Shown: positions 49,022-58,651, numbered from the stretch's first letter. The stretch: DNA of 64,000 nt from Nitrospirillum iridis (GCF_014205765.1 NZ_JACIIZ010000001.1:115718-179717), one strand, 5' to 3'. Numbers and translations: made by a program. The notes: generated by a model not told the origin, from the letters alone.

Positions 49022-49465
49022 CTATCGCCCCGTGTCGACCGTCGGTCGGCGGGCGTTGGGGGCGGTGGGTGGCCGGTCGGGTTCCGGCGGCATGTCCCAT
49101 CCGTGGGCCAATGTGCTGTCGGCCATGGGGATATAACCCTGGCCCAGGTCCACCGGCATCTGGAAGCCGGACAGGCCCGGCACGGGGCAGGAGGCGGACT
49201 TGGCGCGCAGGGCCCAGCCGCCCGGCAGGGGCCTGTCCCAGACGAACACGGCGCAGGGGCCGGTGAGGGGCGGGTGCGGGGTATAGGTCTCGTCGATCTG
49301 GAAGCCGGGGTAGTTGCCCCGCACGCTGCCGGCCTCGCCCGCGAAAGTTTGCGGCGTCAGGGGCGGGGGCGTCAGGGGCGAGAGGGGCGGCGGGATCAGC
49401 CCCGGCTCGGCGCAGGCCGACAGCCCCATCGTCAATACCGCCATCCACCACCATCGCTGTGCCAT
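49022..49465 (-). CDS. Putative lipoprotein of unknown function
   Basis: A 147-residue protein with a type II signal: hydrophobic MAVLTMGL and the lipobox LSAC, so acylation at Cys18 is likely. A Pro-rich linker follows (IPPPLSPLTPPPLTPQ), then a small domain with CAVFVWDRPLPGGWAL. I do not recognise the family. Its stop lies 5 bp from the convergent peptide-binding protein gene. Confidence 0.7.
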   Translation of the reverse strand: MAQRWWWMAVLTMGLSACAEPGLIPPPLSPLTPPPLTPQTFAGEAGSVRGNYPGFQIDETYTPHPPLTGPCAVFVWDRPLPGGWALRAKSASCPVPGLSGFQMPVDLGQGYIPMADSTLAHGWDMPPEPDRPPTAPNARRPTVDTGR

Positions 49466-49600
49466 GGCGCCCCCTTCCGCAGCTTATACGCGTTCCCATC
49501 GCGATCGAGGGATGCGTGCCCACGGCGGCGGCCGTGGGGCGGAAGCGTGGCGTTTTCTGGGCGGGATGCGGATGCGCCGATGACGGCATGAAAGCCCAAT

Positions 49601-49640
49601 GCAAAACGCCCGCCGAACGGGGTGTTCGGCAGGCGTCTGG
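49601..49640 (-). terminator. Terminator of the rpsP-rimM-trmD-rplS operon
   Basis: ACGCCCGCCGAAC (49606-49618) pairs with GTTCGGCAGGCGT (49624-49636), one G-U pair. On the minus strand it ends in TTTT, about 60 bp after the rplS stop. Confidence 0.85.
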
Positions 49641-49697
49641 CATTTGCAATCGGGGGCAAGCGACGGCGCGGGCGCCAGTCGCGTCCCCAAGAAAGCC

Positions 49698-50084
49698 TTA
49701 CTTGGCTTCCTTGTTCATACCGCGACCGGTGGTGCGCTCGGTGATGCGGGCCGACTTGCCGCGGCGATCGCGCAGGTAGTACAGCTTGGCGCGGCGGACG
49801 TCGCCCTTGCGGATCAGCTCGATGCTGTCGATGCGGGGGCTGTACAGCGGGAACACGCGTTCCACGCCTTCGCCGTAGCTGATCTTGCGGACGGTGAAGC
49901 TGGAGCTCACGCCGGCGTTGCGGCGGGCGATGACCACGCCCTCGTAGGCCTGCACGCGTTCACGCGAGCCTTCGATGACCTTCACGTTCACCTTCACGGT
50001 GTCGCCCGGGGAGAATTCCGGCACCGCACGGACGGCGGTCAGCTTTTCGATCTGCTCTTGTTCGAGCTTCTGAATGATGTTCAT
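49698..50084 (-). CDS. rplS: 50S ribosomal protein L19
   Basis: A 128-residue ribosomal protein at the 30S-50S interface. It contains [33 protein letters not shown] and [17 protein letters not shown], all typical. It is the last gene of the rpsP-rimM-trmD-rplS operon and ends at a strong terminator. A basic C-terminus of about 15 residues extends past the usual end. Confidence 0.97.
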   Translation of the reverse strand: MNIIQKLEQEQIEKLTAVRAVPEFSPGDTVKVNVKVIEGSRERVQAYEGVVIARRNAGVSSSFTVRKISYGEGVERVFPLYSPRIDSIELIRKGDVRRAKLYYLRDRRGKSARITERTTGRGMNKEAK

Positions 50085-50127
50085 GACTCAACACTCCAAA
50101 TGATGACAATGGCCAGCCTCACGGCGG

Positions 50128-50961
50128 TCAATCCACGTTCGACACAGGCGCCGTCTCCACCATGGGGTCCAGGGGGGAAACACCATCCTCTACGGTCGAA
50201 CCGCTCCGGCGGCGCCGGCGGCGGTTCTTGCTCTCGACCTTGGGCCGGCTCTCCTCGTAGCGCCGCCACAGGTCCGGTCGCCGGTCCCTGGTGATGCGCT
50301 CCGCCTCGGCCAACCGCCAGGCTTTCACCTTCTCGTGGTGCCCGGAGAGTAGAACCTCGGGCACCGCGCGGTCCTGCCAGACGGCGGGCCGCGTATAGTG
50401 GGGATATTCCAGCAGTCCCCGCTCGAAACTCTCTTCACCCGCCGTCTCGACGTTGCCCATGACGCCCGGCAGCAGCCGGACACAGGCGTCGATCAGGCAC
50501 AGCGCCGCGGGCTCACCCCCGGAAAGCACGAAATCCCCGAGGCTCACTTCCTCGAGGCCCTGCGCTTCCAGGACCCGCTCATCCACCCCCTCGTACCGGC
50601 CGCACAGGATGGTGAGGCTGGGCGCCGATACGAATTCCCGTACCAACGCCTGGTCCAGCACACGTCCACGCGGCGAGAGGTAGATCGCCCGGCCCCGTTC
50701 CCGCTGGTCCTGGCTCAAGCGCGACCGGCTGGCGGTCAGCGCTGTATCCAGAACGTCGGGCCGCATGACCATGCCTGGTCCGCCGCCGAACGGGGTGTCG
50801 TCCACGGAGCGATGCTTATCGCTCGCGAACGACCGGATGTCCACTGATTCCAGAGACCAGGTGCCATTTTCAAGCGCTTTCCCCGCAAGGCTCATGCCCA
50901 GCGGCCCCGGAAACATTTCCGGGAACAGGGTCAGCACCGTCACATGCCATCCGGACGTCAT
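50128..50961 (-). CDS. trmD: tRNA (guanine-N1-)-methyltransferase
   Basis: Methylates G37 next to the anticodon. The 277-residue SPOUT enzyme has [18 protein letters not shown] at the N-terminus, [18 protein letters not shown], the knot region [15 protein letters not shown], and [23 protein letters not shown] 50961 fits the family start; the frame is open upstream. A C-terminal basic tail ([10 protein letters not shown]) is extra. It starts 4 bp downstream of the rimM stop (50966), in close operon spacing. Confidence 0.96.
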   Translation of the reverse strand: MTSGWHVTVLTLFPEMFPGPLGMSLAGKALENGTWSLESVDIRSFASDKHRSVDDTPFGGGPGMVMRPDVLDTALTASRSRLSQDQRERGRAIYLSPRGRVLDQALVREFVSAPSLTILCGRYEGVDERVLEAQGLEEVSLGDFVLSGGEPAALCLIDACVRLLPGVMGNVETAGEESFERGLLEYPHYTRPAVWQDRAVPEVLLSGHHEKVKAWRLAEAERITRDRRPDLWRRYEESRPKVESKNRRRRRRSGSTVEDGVSPLDPMVETAPVSNVD

Positions 50962-50965
50962 GGAA

Positions 50966-51613
50966 TCAGGCCTCGTCGCCCTTGGGCCCTTCGGTTTCGG
51001 GGCCCTCGGCCTCGGGCGCGTCTTCATCCGTGGCGACTGCCTCGTCGGCGGCGGGGCCGCCTTCCATCTCGGCCAGTTCCTCGGGCGTCGGCTTCACCTT
51101 GTCAAACAGGCCGGCCGGCGGTTCGACGGTCACCAACCCGGCCTTCACGTCAACCACCGGAACGGCGGCACGGCTGAAGGGGATGGTGACGGCCTTGCCG
51201 CTGCCCGCGTGCGCGATCTCCAGCATGTCGCCGCCACCAAAATCATAGATGGCCTTGATCTCGCCGAAGGGCTCGCCGTCGGCGGTGGTCGCCACCAGGC
51301 CGATCAGATCGGCATGGTAGAACTCATCCGCGTCATCGGTCGCCGGCAACTGGTCGCGATTGATGAACAGCCGCGTGCCCTTCAGGGCGTCGGCGGCGTC
51401 GCGGTCGCGTACCCCCTGCAATTCCGCCAGGAAATGATCCTTGCCCATGCCGGTCATGGTCAGGGCGAAGGTGCGGGCACCCGACTCGTCGGTCAGCGCG
51501 CCATAGGCGAACAGCGACTCCGGCACGGCCGTGTAGCTCTTCACCTTGACGCGGCCGCGCACCCCGTGGCTGCCCACGAACTGCCCGACGCAGATGCGCG
51601 TGGCGGTATCCAT
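50966..51613 (-). CDS. rimM: Ribosome maturation factor RimM
   Basis: Assembly factor for the 30S subunit that binds ribosomal protein S19. The 215-residue protein has the N-terminal RimM barrel ([18 protein letters not shown]), [17 protein letters not shown] and the PRC-like C-terminal barrel [18 protein letters not shown]. An acidic tail of about 45 residues follows. ATG 51613 is chosen over an upstream TTG. A strong hairpin at 51655-51680 separates it from rpsP. Confidence 0.95.
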   Translation of the reverse strand: MDTATRICVGQFVGSHGVRGRVKVKSYTAVPESLFAYGALTDESGARTFALTMTGMGKDHFLAELQGVRDRDAADALKGTRLFINRDQLPATDDADEFYHADLIGLVATTADGEPFGEIKAIYDFGGGDMLEIAHAGSGKAVTIPFSRAAVPVVDVKAGLVTVEPPAGLFDKVKPTPEELAEMEGGPAADEAVATDEDAPEAEGPETEGPKGDEA

Positions 51614-51644
51614 CAAACGTACTCTCTCGAAGACTGCATGGGGC

Positions 51645-51680
51645 CGAAAAGCTCGACGGGGGCGGTCGCCCGCCCCCGTC
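51645..51680 (-). promoter_or_regulatory. Strong hairpin between rpsP and rimM, attenuator-like
   Basis: GACGGGGGCGG (51655-51665) pairs perfectly with CCGCCCCCGTC (51670-51680), loop of 4 nt. On the minus strand it is followed within 4 nt by TTTT (51645-51650 region). It may reduce rimM-trmD expression relative to rpsP. Confidence 0.65.
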
Positions 51681-51738
51681 GCATCCTGTCAGCCTGTACC
51701 CGGCCCGTTTGACACGGGGAACCGGTTCAGGGCCTGGA

Positions 51739-52092
51739 TCAGCCCTCGGCGCTGGCGGCGGCGGCGGCGGCCAGCTTGGCGCGCTCCTGGGCCTTCGCCT
51801 TGGGGGCGGACTTCTTGGGGCTCTCGACCACCTTGGGCAGGTCGATGATGTTGGCGCGGCCCAGGAACAGGGCGACACGGTCGGTCGGCTGGGCGCCGAC
51901 GGACAGCCAATGGCGGGCGCGGTCTTCCTTCAGGGTGATGCGCTCGGCATGCTCGCGCGGCAGCATCGGGTTGTAGGTGCCGATCTTCTCGATGAAGTTG
52001 CCGTCGCGGGGCGAACGGCTGTCGGACACGACGATGCTGTAGAACGGACGCTTCTTGGCGCCACCGCGGGCGAGACGAATCTTGAGGGACAT
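51739..52092 (-). CDS. rpsP: 30S ribosomal protein S16
   Basis: Ribosomal protein of 117 residues. The signature [19 protein letters not shown] is followed by [20 protein letters not shown] and [20 protein letters not shown] Lys/Ala-rich tail of about 30 residues extends the C-terminus, as is common in Alphaproteobacteria. It is preceded by ffh on the same strand (67 bp upstream). Confidence 0.98.
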   Translation of the reverse strand: MSLKIRLARGGAKKRPFYSIVVSDSRSPRDGNFIEKIGTYNPMLPREHAERITLKEDRARHWLSVGAQPTDRVALFLGRANIIDLPKVVESPKKSAPKAKAQERAKLAAAAAASAEG

Positions 52093-52159
52093 TTCTTTAC
52101 TTCCTGACTCTGATGTTGATTGAACTGAATGGTGAAACGCGAACTAAACAGGCTGGGGA

Positions 52160-53515
52160 TCAGCGGCCTTTGGGCATCAGGGCCGACAGGCCCTGGCGCA
52201 TCAGCCCCTTCTTCCCCAGTTTCTTGAACTTGCGCATCATGTCGGCCATGTCCTGGTACTGCTTCAGCAGCCGGTTGACGTCGGCCACCGTGGTCCCGGA
52301 CCCCAGCGCGATGCGGCGCCGGCGCGATGCGTTCAGTATCTTGATGTCGCGGCGCTCTTTTTGGGTCATGGAGGTGATGATCGCCTCCTGACGCTTCAGC
52401 ATGCGCTCGTCGACGTTGGCCTTGGACAGCTGGTCCTTGATCTTGCCGACGCCGGGCAACATGGACAGCATGCCGCTCATGCCGCCCATCTTCCGGATCT
52501 GGCGCAGCTGGGACAGCATGTCGTCCAGGTCGAAGTTGCCCTTTTCCATCTTGGCGGCAAGCTTTTCGGCTTCCTCGCGGTCGATGGTTTCGGCGGCCTT
52601 TTCCACCAGGCTGAGCACGTCGCCCATGCCCAGGATGCGGCCGGCGATGCGGTCGGGGTGGAAGGCTTCCAGCGCGTCGATCTTTTCGCCGGTGCCCAGC
52701 AGCTTGATGGGGCGGCCGGTGATCTGGCGCATCGACAGGGCGGCACCACCGCGGGCGTCGCCATCGATGCGGGTCATGACGATGCCGGTGACGCCGACCT
52801 TGTCGTTGAAGTTGGTGGCGACGGTGACGGCATCCTGGCCGGTCATCGCATCCACCACCAGCAGGCTTTCAACCGGGTGGGTGACGTCGCGGATGCGCAC
52901 CACCTCGTCCATCAACTCTTCGTCGATGGCCAGCCGGCCGGCTGTGTCCAGCAGGACGACGTCATAGCCTTCCAGCCGCCCCACGCGCATGGCGCGTTGG
53001 GCGATGGTCACCGGGTCTTCGCCGGCGACGATGGGCAGGGTGGCCACGTCCACCTGCTCGCCCAATATGCGAAGCTGTTCCTGGGCGGCCGGGCGTCGCG
53101 TGTCCAGCGACGCCATCAGCACCTTTTTCTTTTCGCGCGTCTTCAGCAGGCGGGCGATCTTGGCGGTGCTGGTGGTCTTGCCCGAGCCTTGCAGGCCCAG
53201 CATCAGCACCGGTACCGGCGCTTCGGCGTTGAGGTTGATGCCCTCGCTCTCGGCGCCCAGCATCTCGACCAGATGGTCGTGGACGATCTTGATGACCATC
53301 TGGCCGGGGGTGATGGAACGCAGCACCTCCTGGCCGACGGCCTTTTCCTTCACGCCATTGATGAAGGATTTGACCACGGGCAGGGCGACGTCGGCCTCCA
53401 GCAGGGCCACGCGCACTTCGCGCAGCGCCGCGCCGACATCCTCTTCGCTGAGGGCGCCGCGCCGACGCAGCCGGTCGAAGATGTCGCCGAGCCGTCCTGT
53501 CAAGCCGTCAAACAT
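52160..53515 (-). CDS. ffh: Signal recognition particle GTPase
   Basis: Protein component of the SRP, delivering membrane proteins to the Sec translocon with FtsY. The 451-residue protein has an N-terminal helical domain (LTGRLGDIFDRLRRRGALSE, in part), the P-loop GLQGSGKTT at about 105-113, DTAGRLAIDEELM, and a Met-rich M domain (MGGMSGMLSMLPG). The partner ftsY is at 60946 in this window. Its RNA (ffs) was not found here. Confidence 0.98.
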   Translation of the reverse strand: MFDGLTGRLGDIFDRLRRRGALSEEDVGAALREVRVALLEADVALPVVKSFINGVKEKAVGQEVLRSITPGQMVIKIVHDHLVEMLGAESEGINLNAEAPVPVLMLGLQGSGKTTSTAKIARLLKTREKKKVLMASLDTRRPAAQEQLRILGEQVDVATLPIVAGEDPVTIAQRAMRVGRLEGYDVVLLDTAGRLAIDEELMDEVVRIRDVTHPVESLLVVDAMTGQDAVTVATNFNDKVGVTGIVMTRIDGDARGGAALSMRQITGRPIKLLGTGEKIDALEAFHPDRIAGRILGMGDVLSLVEKAAETIDREEAEKLAAKMEKGNFDLDDMLSQLRQIRKMGGMSGMLSMLPGVGKIKDQLSKANVDERMLKRQEAIITSMTQKERRDIKILNASRRRRIALGSGTTVADVNRLLKQYQDMADMMRKFKKLGKKGLMRQGLSALMPKGR

Positions 53516-54048
53516 AAACCCGTCCTGGCCATTGCCGTTCAGATATCCGCCACCGCCCCTTGGCTAGCCCCTCGATCAGGCCCATTTGCCCAAACGAAAA
53601 GCGCCAGTGCACGAAACTCGTGGACTGGCGGCGCGCCTAGGCGCGGCATGCGGATCACCCCCGGGTCGCGAGGACCCCGGGCTGAGGCTGGGGTATCTAG
53701 ACCTGTGGCGGGCGTCTGTCAATCCTTACCCTGCGACCGGCGACGCCACCCAGCCTTGCCGCTGTCAAGCGCGCGAAGCGGTCGGGGTCCGCGAAGTCGG
53801 GGCCCCGACAATGGGGGCCTGCGCGGGGATAGGGCGGCTTAGTCAAAACACGCGGTTGTCAGCGGCCTGTACACCTGTAATAGACGGAGCGAGTATCCCG
53901 CTATTTCGCCTAAAGCCTGCTTTGGACTGCGCGGCCCCTCTTCCAGGGCGCAATTAAGATAAGGTATGAACAGGTTATCGGGGTAGTCTTGTTAATGCCG
54001 TCCCGTGGCGGGTATGAATTGCGGGGGGGCGGCCCCGCGGAGGCTGGT
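53516..54048 (+). other. Divergent intergenic region between ffh and the pentapeptide gene
   Basis: 533 bp with no recognisable gene. It contains a hairpin GCCAGTGCACGA (53603-53614) / TCGTGGACTGGC (53618-53629) with one mismatch, and a perfect 14-bp palindrome GTCGGGGCCCCGAC at 53796-53809, with another copy of its arm GTCGGGG at 53781-53787. I looked for tRNA and SRP RNA here and found neither. Promoters for both genes should lie here. Confidence 0.55.
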
Positions 54049-55401
54049 ATGTCGATGTCGTCCGGCAGAAATGCCGAACCCGAGCGGTCGAGGATGAGCC
54101 AGACGGAGCTTCTGGCGATCGTTGGCAAGCATCGGGCCTTTTTGACAAAACAGCCGGGGGGCGTGCGGGCCAGCTTCAAGCTGCGTGACCTGTCCCACAT
54201 GGATCTGTCGGGCCTTAACCTGGCCGAGGCAGACTTCTCGGGCGCCAAGCTGTTTGGCGCCCGCATGGTGGACTGCATCCTGACCGGCGCATCGCTGTAT
54301 GCCGCCGATCTGCGCCTGGCCAACCTGGAACGCTCCGACCTGCGGCGGGCCGATTTGCGGGGCGCCTGCCTGCGCGGCGCGGTGCTGAACCAGGCCTCCA
54401 TGGCCGAGGCCGACCTGCGGGAAGGCACCATCATGCACGTTCGTAAAGACGGCAGCATCACCCCGCATGAATTCGACGCCGTGCCCGTGCAGACGGAACT
54501 GTCGTGCGCCACCGTCGTGGGCGCCGACCTCAGCCGGGCCAAGCTGTCCAATACCTTTCTGGTGCAGTCGGACCTGACGGACTGCATCATGCGCGGCGCC
54601 AAGATGGCACGGGCCAACCTGACGAACACCAACCTGACGGGCTGCGACCTCAAGGGCGCCGACCTGACGGGCGCGAACCTGACAGGCGCCAAGCTGCACG
54701 GCGCCGATCTAACAGGGGCGGAGCTGGGCCTTGCGCGATTCGCAGGGGCCCTGATGATGGGCACCATCCTGGATGACAACGCCCGGCGCGCGGAAGAGGT
54801 GCTGGAAGGTATCCATGCCCCCACGCCGGAGGATGCGGGCCTGGATCTCTCCGCCATGCTGGTGCTGCATACGGAATGGGTGGAGACGGGTGGGCGCGAG
54901 GGCGCCCGGGCCGATCTGTCCAGTCTGGATCTGAGCGGCGTGGATTTGGCCGGCGCGAACCTGTCGGCCGCCCTGCTGCACTGCGCCTGCCTGCGTCAGG
55001 CCAATTTGGTGGGCACCTCCCTACCCATGGCCGACCTGTCCCTGGCCGACCTGCGCGACGCCAACCTCAGCCGGGCCGACCTGCGCGGCGCGTCGCTGGA
55101 ACGCGCCACGCTGAACGGCGCCCAACTGGTGCGGGCAGACCTGGGGCCGGTGCTGATCCAAAGCTCCACCGGCCGCCTGTGGAGCGCCAACCTGCACCGC
55201 GCGCGGCTGGACGGCGCCAACCTGTCCGGCGCCATGCTGAAGCGGGCGGTGCTGTCCCAATCCTCGCTGGTGGGGGCGGTGCTGAAGGATGCGGAGTTGT
55301 CGGACGCCAAGATGGCTGGTGCCGATCTGCGCGATGTCGACCTGAACGACACCGACCTGGATGGCGCCGACATGGCGGATGTGGTCGGCATGGTCCACTG
55401 A
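54049..55401 (+). CDS. Pentapeptide-repeat protein
   Basis: A 450-residue protein composed mainly of A(D/N)LXX repeats forming a right-handed quadrilateral beta-helix. Repeat blocks lie at about 45-130, 155-230 and 285-445 (for example ADLTGANLTGAKLHGADLTG). Breaks occur at about 125-155 (MHVRKDGSITPHEFD) and 230-285. The N-terminus (MSQTELLAIVGKHRAFL) is a short helical part. ATG 54049 has GGAGG upstream; earlier in-frame starts lack support. Such proteins can mimic DNA or serve as scaffolds; the role is unknown. It has no partner gene. Confidence 0.85.
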   Translation: MSMSSGRNAEPERSRMSQTELLAIVGKHRAFLTKQPGGVRASFKLRDLSHMDLSGLNLAEADFSGAKLFGARMVDCILTGASLYAADLRLANLERSDLRRADLRGACLRGAVLNQASMAEADLREGTIMHVRKDGSITPHEFDAVPVQTELSCATVVGADLSRAKLSNTFLVQSDLTDCIMRGAKMARANLTNTNLTGCDLKGADLTGANLTGAKLHGADLTGAELGLARFAGALMMGTILDDNARRAEEVLEGIHAPTPEDAGLDLSAMLVLHTEWVETGGREGARADLSSLDLSGVDLAGANLSAALLHCACLRQANLVGTSLPMADLSLADLRDANLSRADLRGASLERATLNGAQLVRADLGPVLIQSSTGRLWSANLHRARLDGANLSGAMLKRAVLSQSSLVGAVLKDAELSDAKMAGADLRDVDLNDTDLDGADMADVVGMVH

Positions 55402-55488
55402 CCTAGTTTTGCCCTAGTTCCCCGCCAAGGTTTCCTTACAAGGCTGTCGCCCCCCGACCCCGCCTCTTCGCCTCCCCGCCGGACGTCC

Positions 55489-57174
55489 ATGCCGCTGCCC
55501 ACACAAGACCGTTCCGCCCGCCGCCTGGTGCTCAGCCTGCTGCTGGCCGGCCCATTCCTGTTCGGTCTCTGGGCCGTGCTGCTGGGCCAGGACGGCAACT
55601 GGGACCTGCGCAACTATCATTGGTACAACGCCTACGCCTTCCTGACCGGGCGCTGGGGGATGGATGTCGCGCCGGCCCAGGTGGCCAGCTTCTACAATCC
55701 AACCTTGGATTTGCCGTTCTTCCTGGCGGCGCAGGTGCTGCCAGCTCGATTGGTCGAATTCCTGTTGGGCAGCATCCAGGGCGCCAACCTGGTGCTGCTC
55801 TACGGTTTGGCGTGGACGATTCAAGGGACGCAGACGCCGGAACGGCGGCGCGCCCTGGTGGCGCTGGCCGTTGCGGTTTGCGGCATGGTGGGCGGCGGAC
55901 AGGTGGGTTTGCTGGGCACCACCTTTTACGACAACGTCATCAGCCTGTTCGTCCTGGGCGGCCTGCTGGTCGCCATCGGCGGGGACGGCGTGGCCTGGAA
56001 CGGTCCCAACGGCCCGGCCTTCCGCCGTGTCGCGCTGGCGGGCTTGCTGGTGGGCGGCGGCGTGGGGCTGAAGCAACCCACCATCGTCTTCGCCGTCGGC
56101 ACCTGCGCCGCCTTCCTCCTGGCCGGGGGTACCGCCTGGCGGCGCCTGTTCCTGGCCTTCTTCTTCGGCCTGGGGGTGCTGGCCGGCATGGCCCTCTTCT
56201 CCGGTCACTGGATGTGGTTCCTGTGGAGCCATTTCCAGAACCCGCTGTTCCCTTACTTCAACAACGTTTTCCATTCCCCCTGGGGGACCCCCGATCCCTA
56301 CCGGGACGACAAATTCATTCCCAAGGGTCCGGTGGCGGCCGCCCTGTTCCCGCTGGCTTGGGCTTTGGATCCCAAGCTGGTGGGCGAGATCATCTTTCGC
56401 GACTACCGTGTGCTGACGGCTTACGTCGTGCTGCTGCTGACGGGGGCCGTTGTGCTGGCCGGATGGCTGCGGGCGCGGCTCGCGGGTGGGGCGGGGGTGA
56501 TCGACATCGGCGGCCCGGCCCGTGCCCGGCGCTACCTGTTGCTGGCGGGCGCGCTAAGCTATCTGGTGTGGCTCAAGCTGTTCGCGATCTACCGCTATCT
56601 CATCCCGCTGGAGATGCTGGCGCCCGTCCTGATTCTGGCGGCGGTGGCCCTGTGGCCGGCCTCCGCCCGGGTGCGGGGCGGCGTCACCGCCGTGCTGCTG
56701 CTGCTGTTGGCCGCCACCGGCCAGTCCGGTACATGGGCCCGTGTGCCCTGGGGCGACCGGCCGTGGGACGCCAAGGTGTCGGAGGTGCAGGCGCCACCGC
56801 TGCCCCGGCCGGACCACACCGTTATGCTGATGACGGGCTACGCCCCCACCAGCTTCCTCATTCCCGGATTCCCCGCGCAAATCCCCTTCCTGCGGCTGCA
56901 GAGCTATTTCATCCATCCCGACCAGGGCGACATCCTGCTGAACCGGCGGATGCGCCAGCGTATCGACCAGGGCATCGCCGATGGCGATGATTTCTACCTG
57001 CTGGTCGCGCATTGGGAGACGTGGACCATAGACCAGATTTTGCCACGTTATGGCCTTACGGGCGCCGGGGAGCCGTGCCAGCCTGTCACGTCGACCCTGG
57101 ATGAGCCCATGCTGTTATGCCGCATCATACCGCTGCAACCGGCGGCGGGCCGTGATATGAACCCGGTGAACTGA
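55489..57174 (+). CDS. GT-C type membrane glycosyltransferase, GtrC-like
   Basis: A 561-residue integral membrane protein with about ten hydrophobic segments and an extracytoplasmic loop. The N-terminal loop after the first helix has DGNWDLRNYHWYNAYAFLTGRW, the acidic motif (D-X-X-N) expected in GT-C enzymes (shown only in part: WDLRNYHWYNA). The C-terminal part (about 450-561) is soluble. With the next two genes it resembles the GtrC/GtrB/GtrA O-antigen modification module. GT-C enzymes take sugar from a polyprenyl phosphate donor on the periplasmic side. Family assignment is by motif and context. Confidence 0.7.
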   Translation: MPLPTQDRSARRLVLSLLLAGPFLFGLWAVLLGQDGNWDLRNYHWYNAYAFLTGRWGMDVAPAQVASFYNPTLDLPFFLAAQVLPARLVEFLLGSIQGANLVLLYGLAWTIQGTQTPERRRALVALAVAVCGMVGGGQVGLLGTTFYDNVISLFVLGGLLVAIGGDGVAWNGPNGPAFRRVALAGLLVGGGVGLKQPTIVFAVGTCAAFLLAGGTAWRRLFLAFFFGLGVLAGMALFSGHWMWFLWSHFQNPLFPYFNNVFHSPWGTPDPYRDDKFIPKGPVAAALFPLAWALDPKLVGEIIFRDYRVLTAYVVLLLTGAVVLAGWLRARLAGGAGVIDIGGPARARRYLLLAGALSYLVWLKLFAIYRYLIPLEMLAPVLILAAVALWPASARVRGGVTAVLLLLLAATGQSGTWARVPWGDRPWDAKVSEVQAPPLPRPDHTVMLMTGYAPTSFLIPGFPAQIPFLRLQSYFIHPDQGDILLNRRMRQRIDQGIADGDDFYLLVAHWETWTIDQILPRYGLTGAGEPCQPVTSTLDEPMLLCRIIPLQPAAGRDMNPVN

Positions 57175-57202
57175 CATTTATTGTTTTTAAGGACTTTTCT
57201 TG

Positions 57203-58162
57203 ATGGTCGATTCCACCAGTTCCAAGCCCGTCGTGGCCGTGTTGGTGCCTTGCTATAATGAGGAGGCGGCCATCGCCAAGGTGGTGGCCGACTTCAAGGC
57301 GGCCCTGCCGGACGCGACCGTCTATGTCTACGACAACAATTCCAAGGACCGCACGGTGGAGGTGGCGCGCGCCGCCGGCGCCGTCGTCCGCAGTGAGCCG
57401 CTCCAGGGCAAGGGCAATGTGGTGCGCCGCATGTTCGCCGATATCGAGGCGGACGTGTATGTGATGGTGGACGGCGACGACACCTATCATGCCGCCAGCG
57501 CGCCGGCCTTGGTCGACCGGCTGGTCGTCGAGCAGCTGGACATGGTGAACGGCGCGCGCGTCACGGAGATCGAGGCCGCCTACCGCCCCGGCCATCGTTT
57601 CGGCAACGTGCTGCTGACCAGCCTGGTGACCATGGTGTTCGGCAAGCGCACCAACGACATGCTGTCGGGCTACCGCGTCTTCTCGCGCCGGTTCGTGAAG
57701 TCCTTCCCGGCCTTGGCCGGCGGTTTCGAGACGGAGACGGAACTGACGGTGCATGCGCTGGAATTGCGCATGCCCATCGCCGAGGTCGAGACCCCCTACA
57801 AGGATCGGCCGCCAGGGTCGGTCAGCAAGCTGTCCACCTACAAGGACGGTTTCCGCATCCTGTGGATGATCACCAAGCTGGTGAAGGAGGAGCGGCCCAT
57901 GCTGTTCTTCGGCGGGGCCGCCCTGCTGCTGGCGCTGCTGTCGGTGATCCTGGGCATTCCCATCTTCGTGACCTTTGTCGAGACGGGACTGGTGCCGCGC
58001 CTGCCCACGGCGGTGCTGGCCACCAGCCTGATGACCCTGGCCTTCCTGGCGTTGACCTGTGGCCTGATCCTGGACACGGTGACGCGTGGCCGGCGGGAGA
58101 TGAAGCGCCTGCGCTATCTGGAAATCCCGGCGCCGAACTTCCCTCCGCTGCGGCAGGGCTGA
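57203..58162 (+). CDS. GT2 family glycosyltransferase, GtrB / dolichyl-phosphate sugar synthase-like
   Basis: Likely transfers a sugar to undecaprenyl phosphate. The 319-residue protein has an N-terminal GT2 domain: VLVPCYNEEAAIAKVVADF, MVDGDDTYH with the DXD-type motif, and the catalytic GFETETELTVHALEL region. Two helices near the C-terminus (about 230-285) anchor it in the membrane. ATG 57203 has AAGGA 9 nt upstream; TTG 57200 is less likely. Its stop is 3 bp from the GtrA-like gene. Confidence 0.88.
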   Translation: MVDSTSSKPVVAVLVPCYNEEAAIAKVVADFKAALPDATVYVYDNNSKDRTVEVARAAGAVVRSEPLQGKGNVVRRMFADIEADVYVMVDGDDTYHAASAPALVDRLVVEQLDMVNGARVTEIEAAYRPGHRFGNVLLTSLVTMVFGKRTNDMLSGYRVFSRRFVKSFPALAGGFETETELTVHALELRMPIAEVETPYKDRPPGSVSKLSTYKDGFRILWMITKLVKEERPMLFFGGAALLLALLSVILGIPIFVTFVETGLVPRLPTAVLATSLMTLAFLALTCGLILDTVTRGRREMKRLRYLEIPAPNFPPLRQG

Positions 58163-58165
58163 GCG

Positions 58166-58651
58166 TTGGCGAGCCTTCCTGAGGCGGCGGCGACGCCGGC
58201 GGGCACGCCCCCTCAGGGCCAGTCCGCGCACGTGCGGGCGGAGGTGGTGTCCTTCGCCCTCATCGGCGTGGGCGGCCTGTTCGTCGACATGGGGGCGCTG
58301 TGGGTGGCGATGCACCCCTTGGGGCTGGACAAGCACAGCGCCGGCTTTTTTTCCTATTTCGTGGCGGCCACCTTCACCTGGGTGATGAATCGCCAGTTCA
58401 CCTTCAAGGGCGTCAGCCGGCGTGGCGCCCTGAAGCAATGGGCCAAGTTCCTGGTGGCCAATTCGGTTGGCGGCGTCGTCAACCTGACGACTTACAATGT
58501 GATCGTCTGGCTGGACGCTCCAGCCTTCGCCGTGGCCATCCTGCCCTGGCTGCCCGCGCTTTGGCCCTATGGCGCGAAGGGGGCCGGTGCCTTGGCCGGC
58601 ATGGGTTTCAACTTCGTCCTGTCCAAGATGCTGGTCTTCGGGCGCAAATAG
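58166..58651 (+). CDS. GtrA family flippase-like protein
   Basis: A 161-residue membrane protein of the GtrA family, thought to flip undecaprenyl-phosphate-linked sugar. Four helices are visible: SFALIGVGGLFVDMGALWVA, FFSYFVAATFTWVMNRQFTF, LVANSVGGVVNLTTYNVIVW and MGFNFVLSKMLVFG. The start is a TTG at 58166 directly after the GT2 stop; no ATG is near. The module gtrC-gtrB-gtrA is complete. Confidence 0.88.
   Translation: MASLPEAAATPAGTPPQGQSAHVRAEVVSFALIGVGGLFVDMGALWVAMHPLGLDKHSAGFFSYFVAATFTWVMNRQFTFKGVSRRGALKQWAKFLVANSVGGVVNLTTYNVIVWLDAPAFAVAILPWLPALWPYGAKGAGALAGMGFNFVLSKMLVFGRK

Noticed and set aside
53590-53720. Hairpin-rich sequence near ffh considered as tRNA or SRP RNA
   Set aside because: No TTCGA-type T-loop or anticodon arm and no SRP RNA tetraloop domain; stems are isolated.
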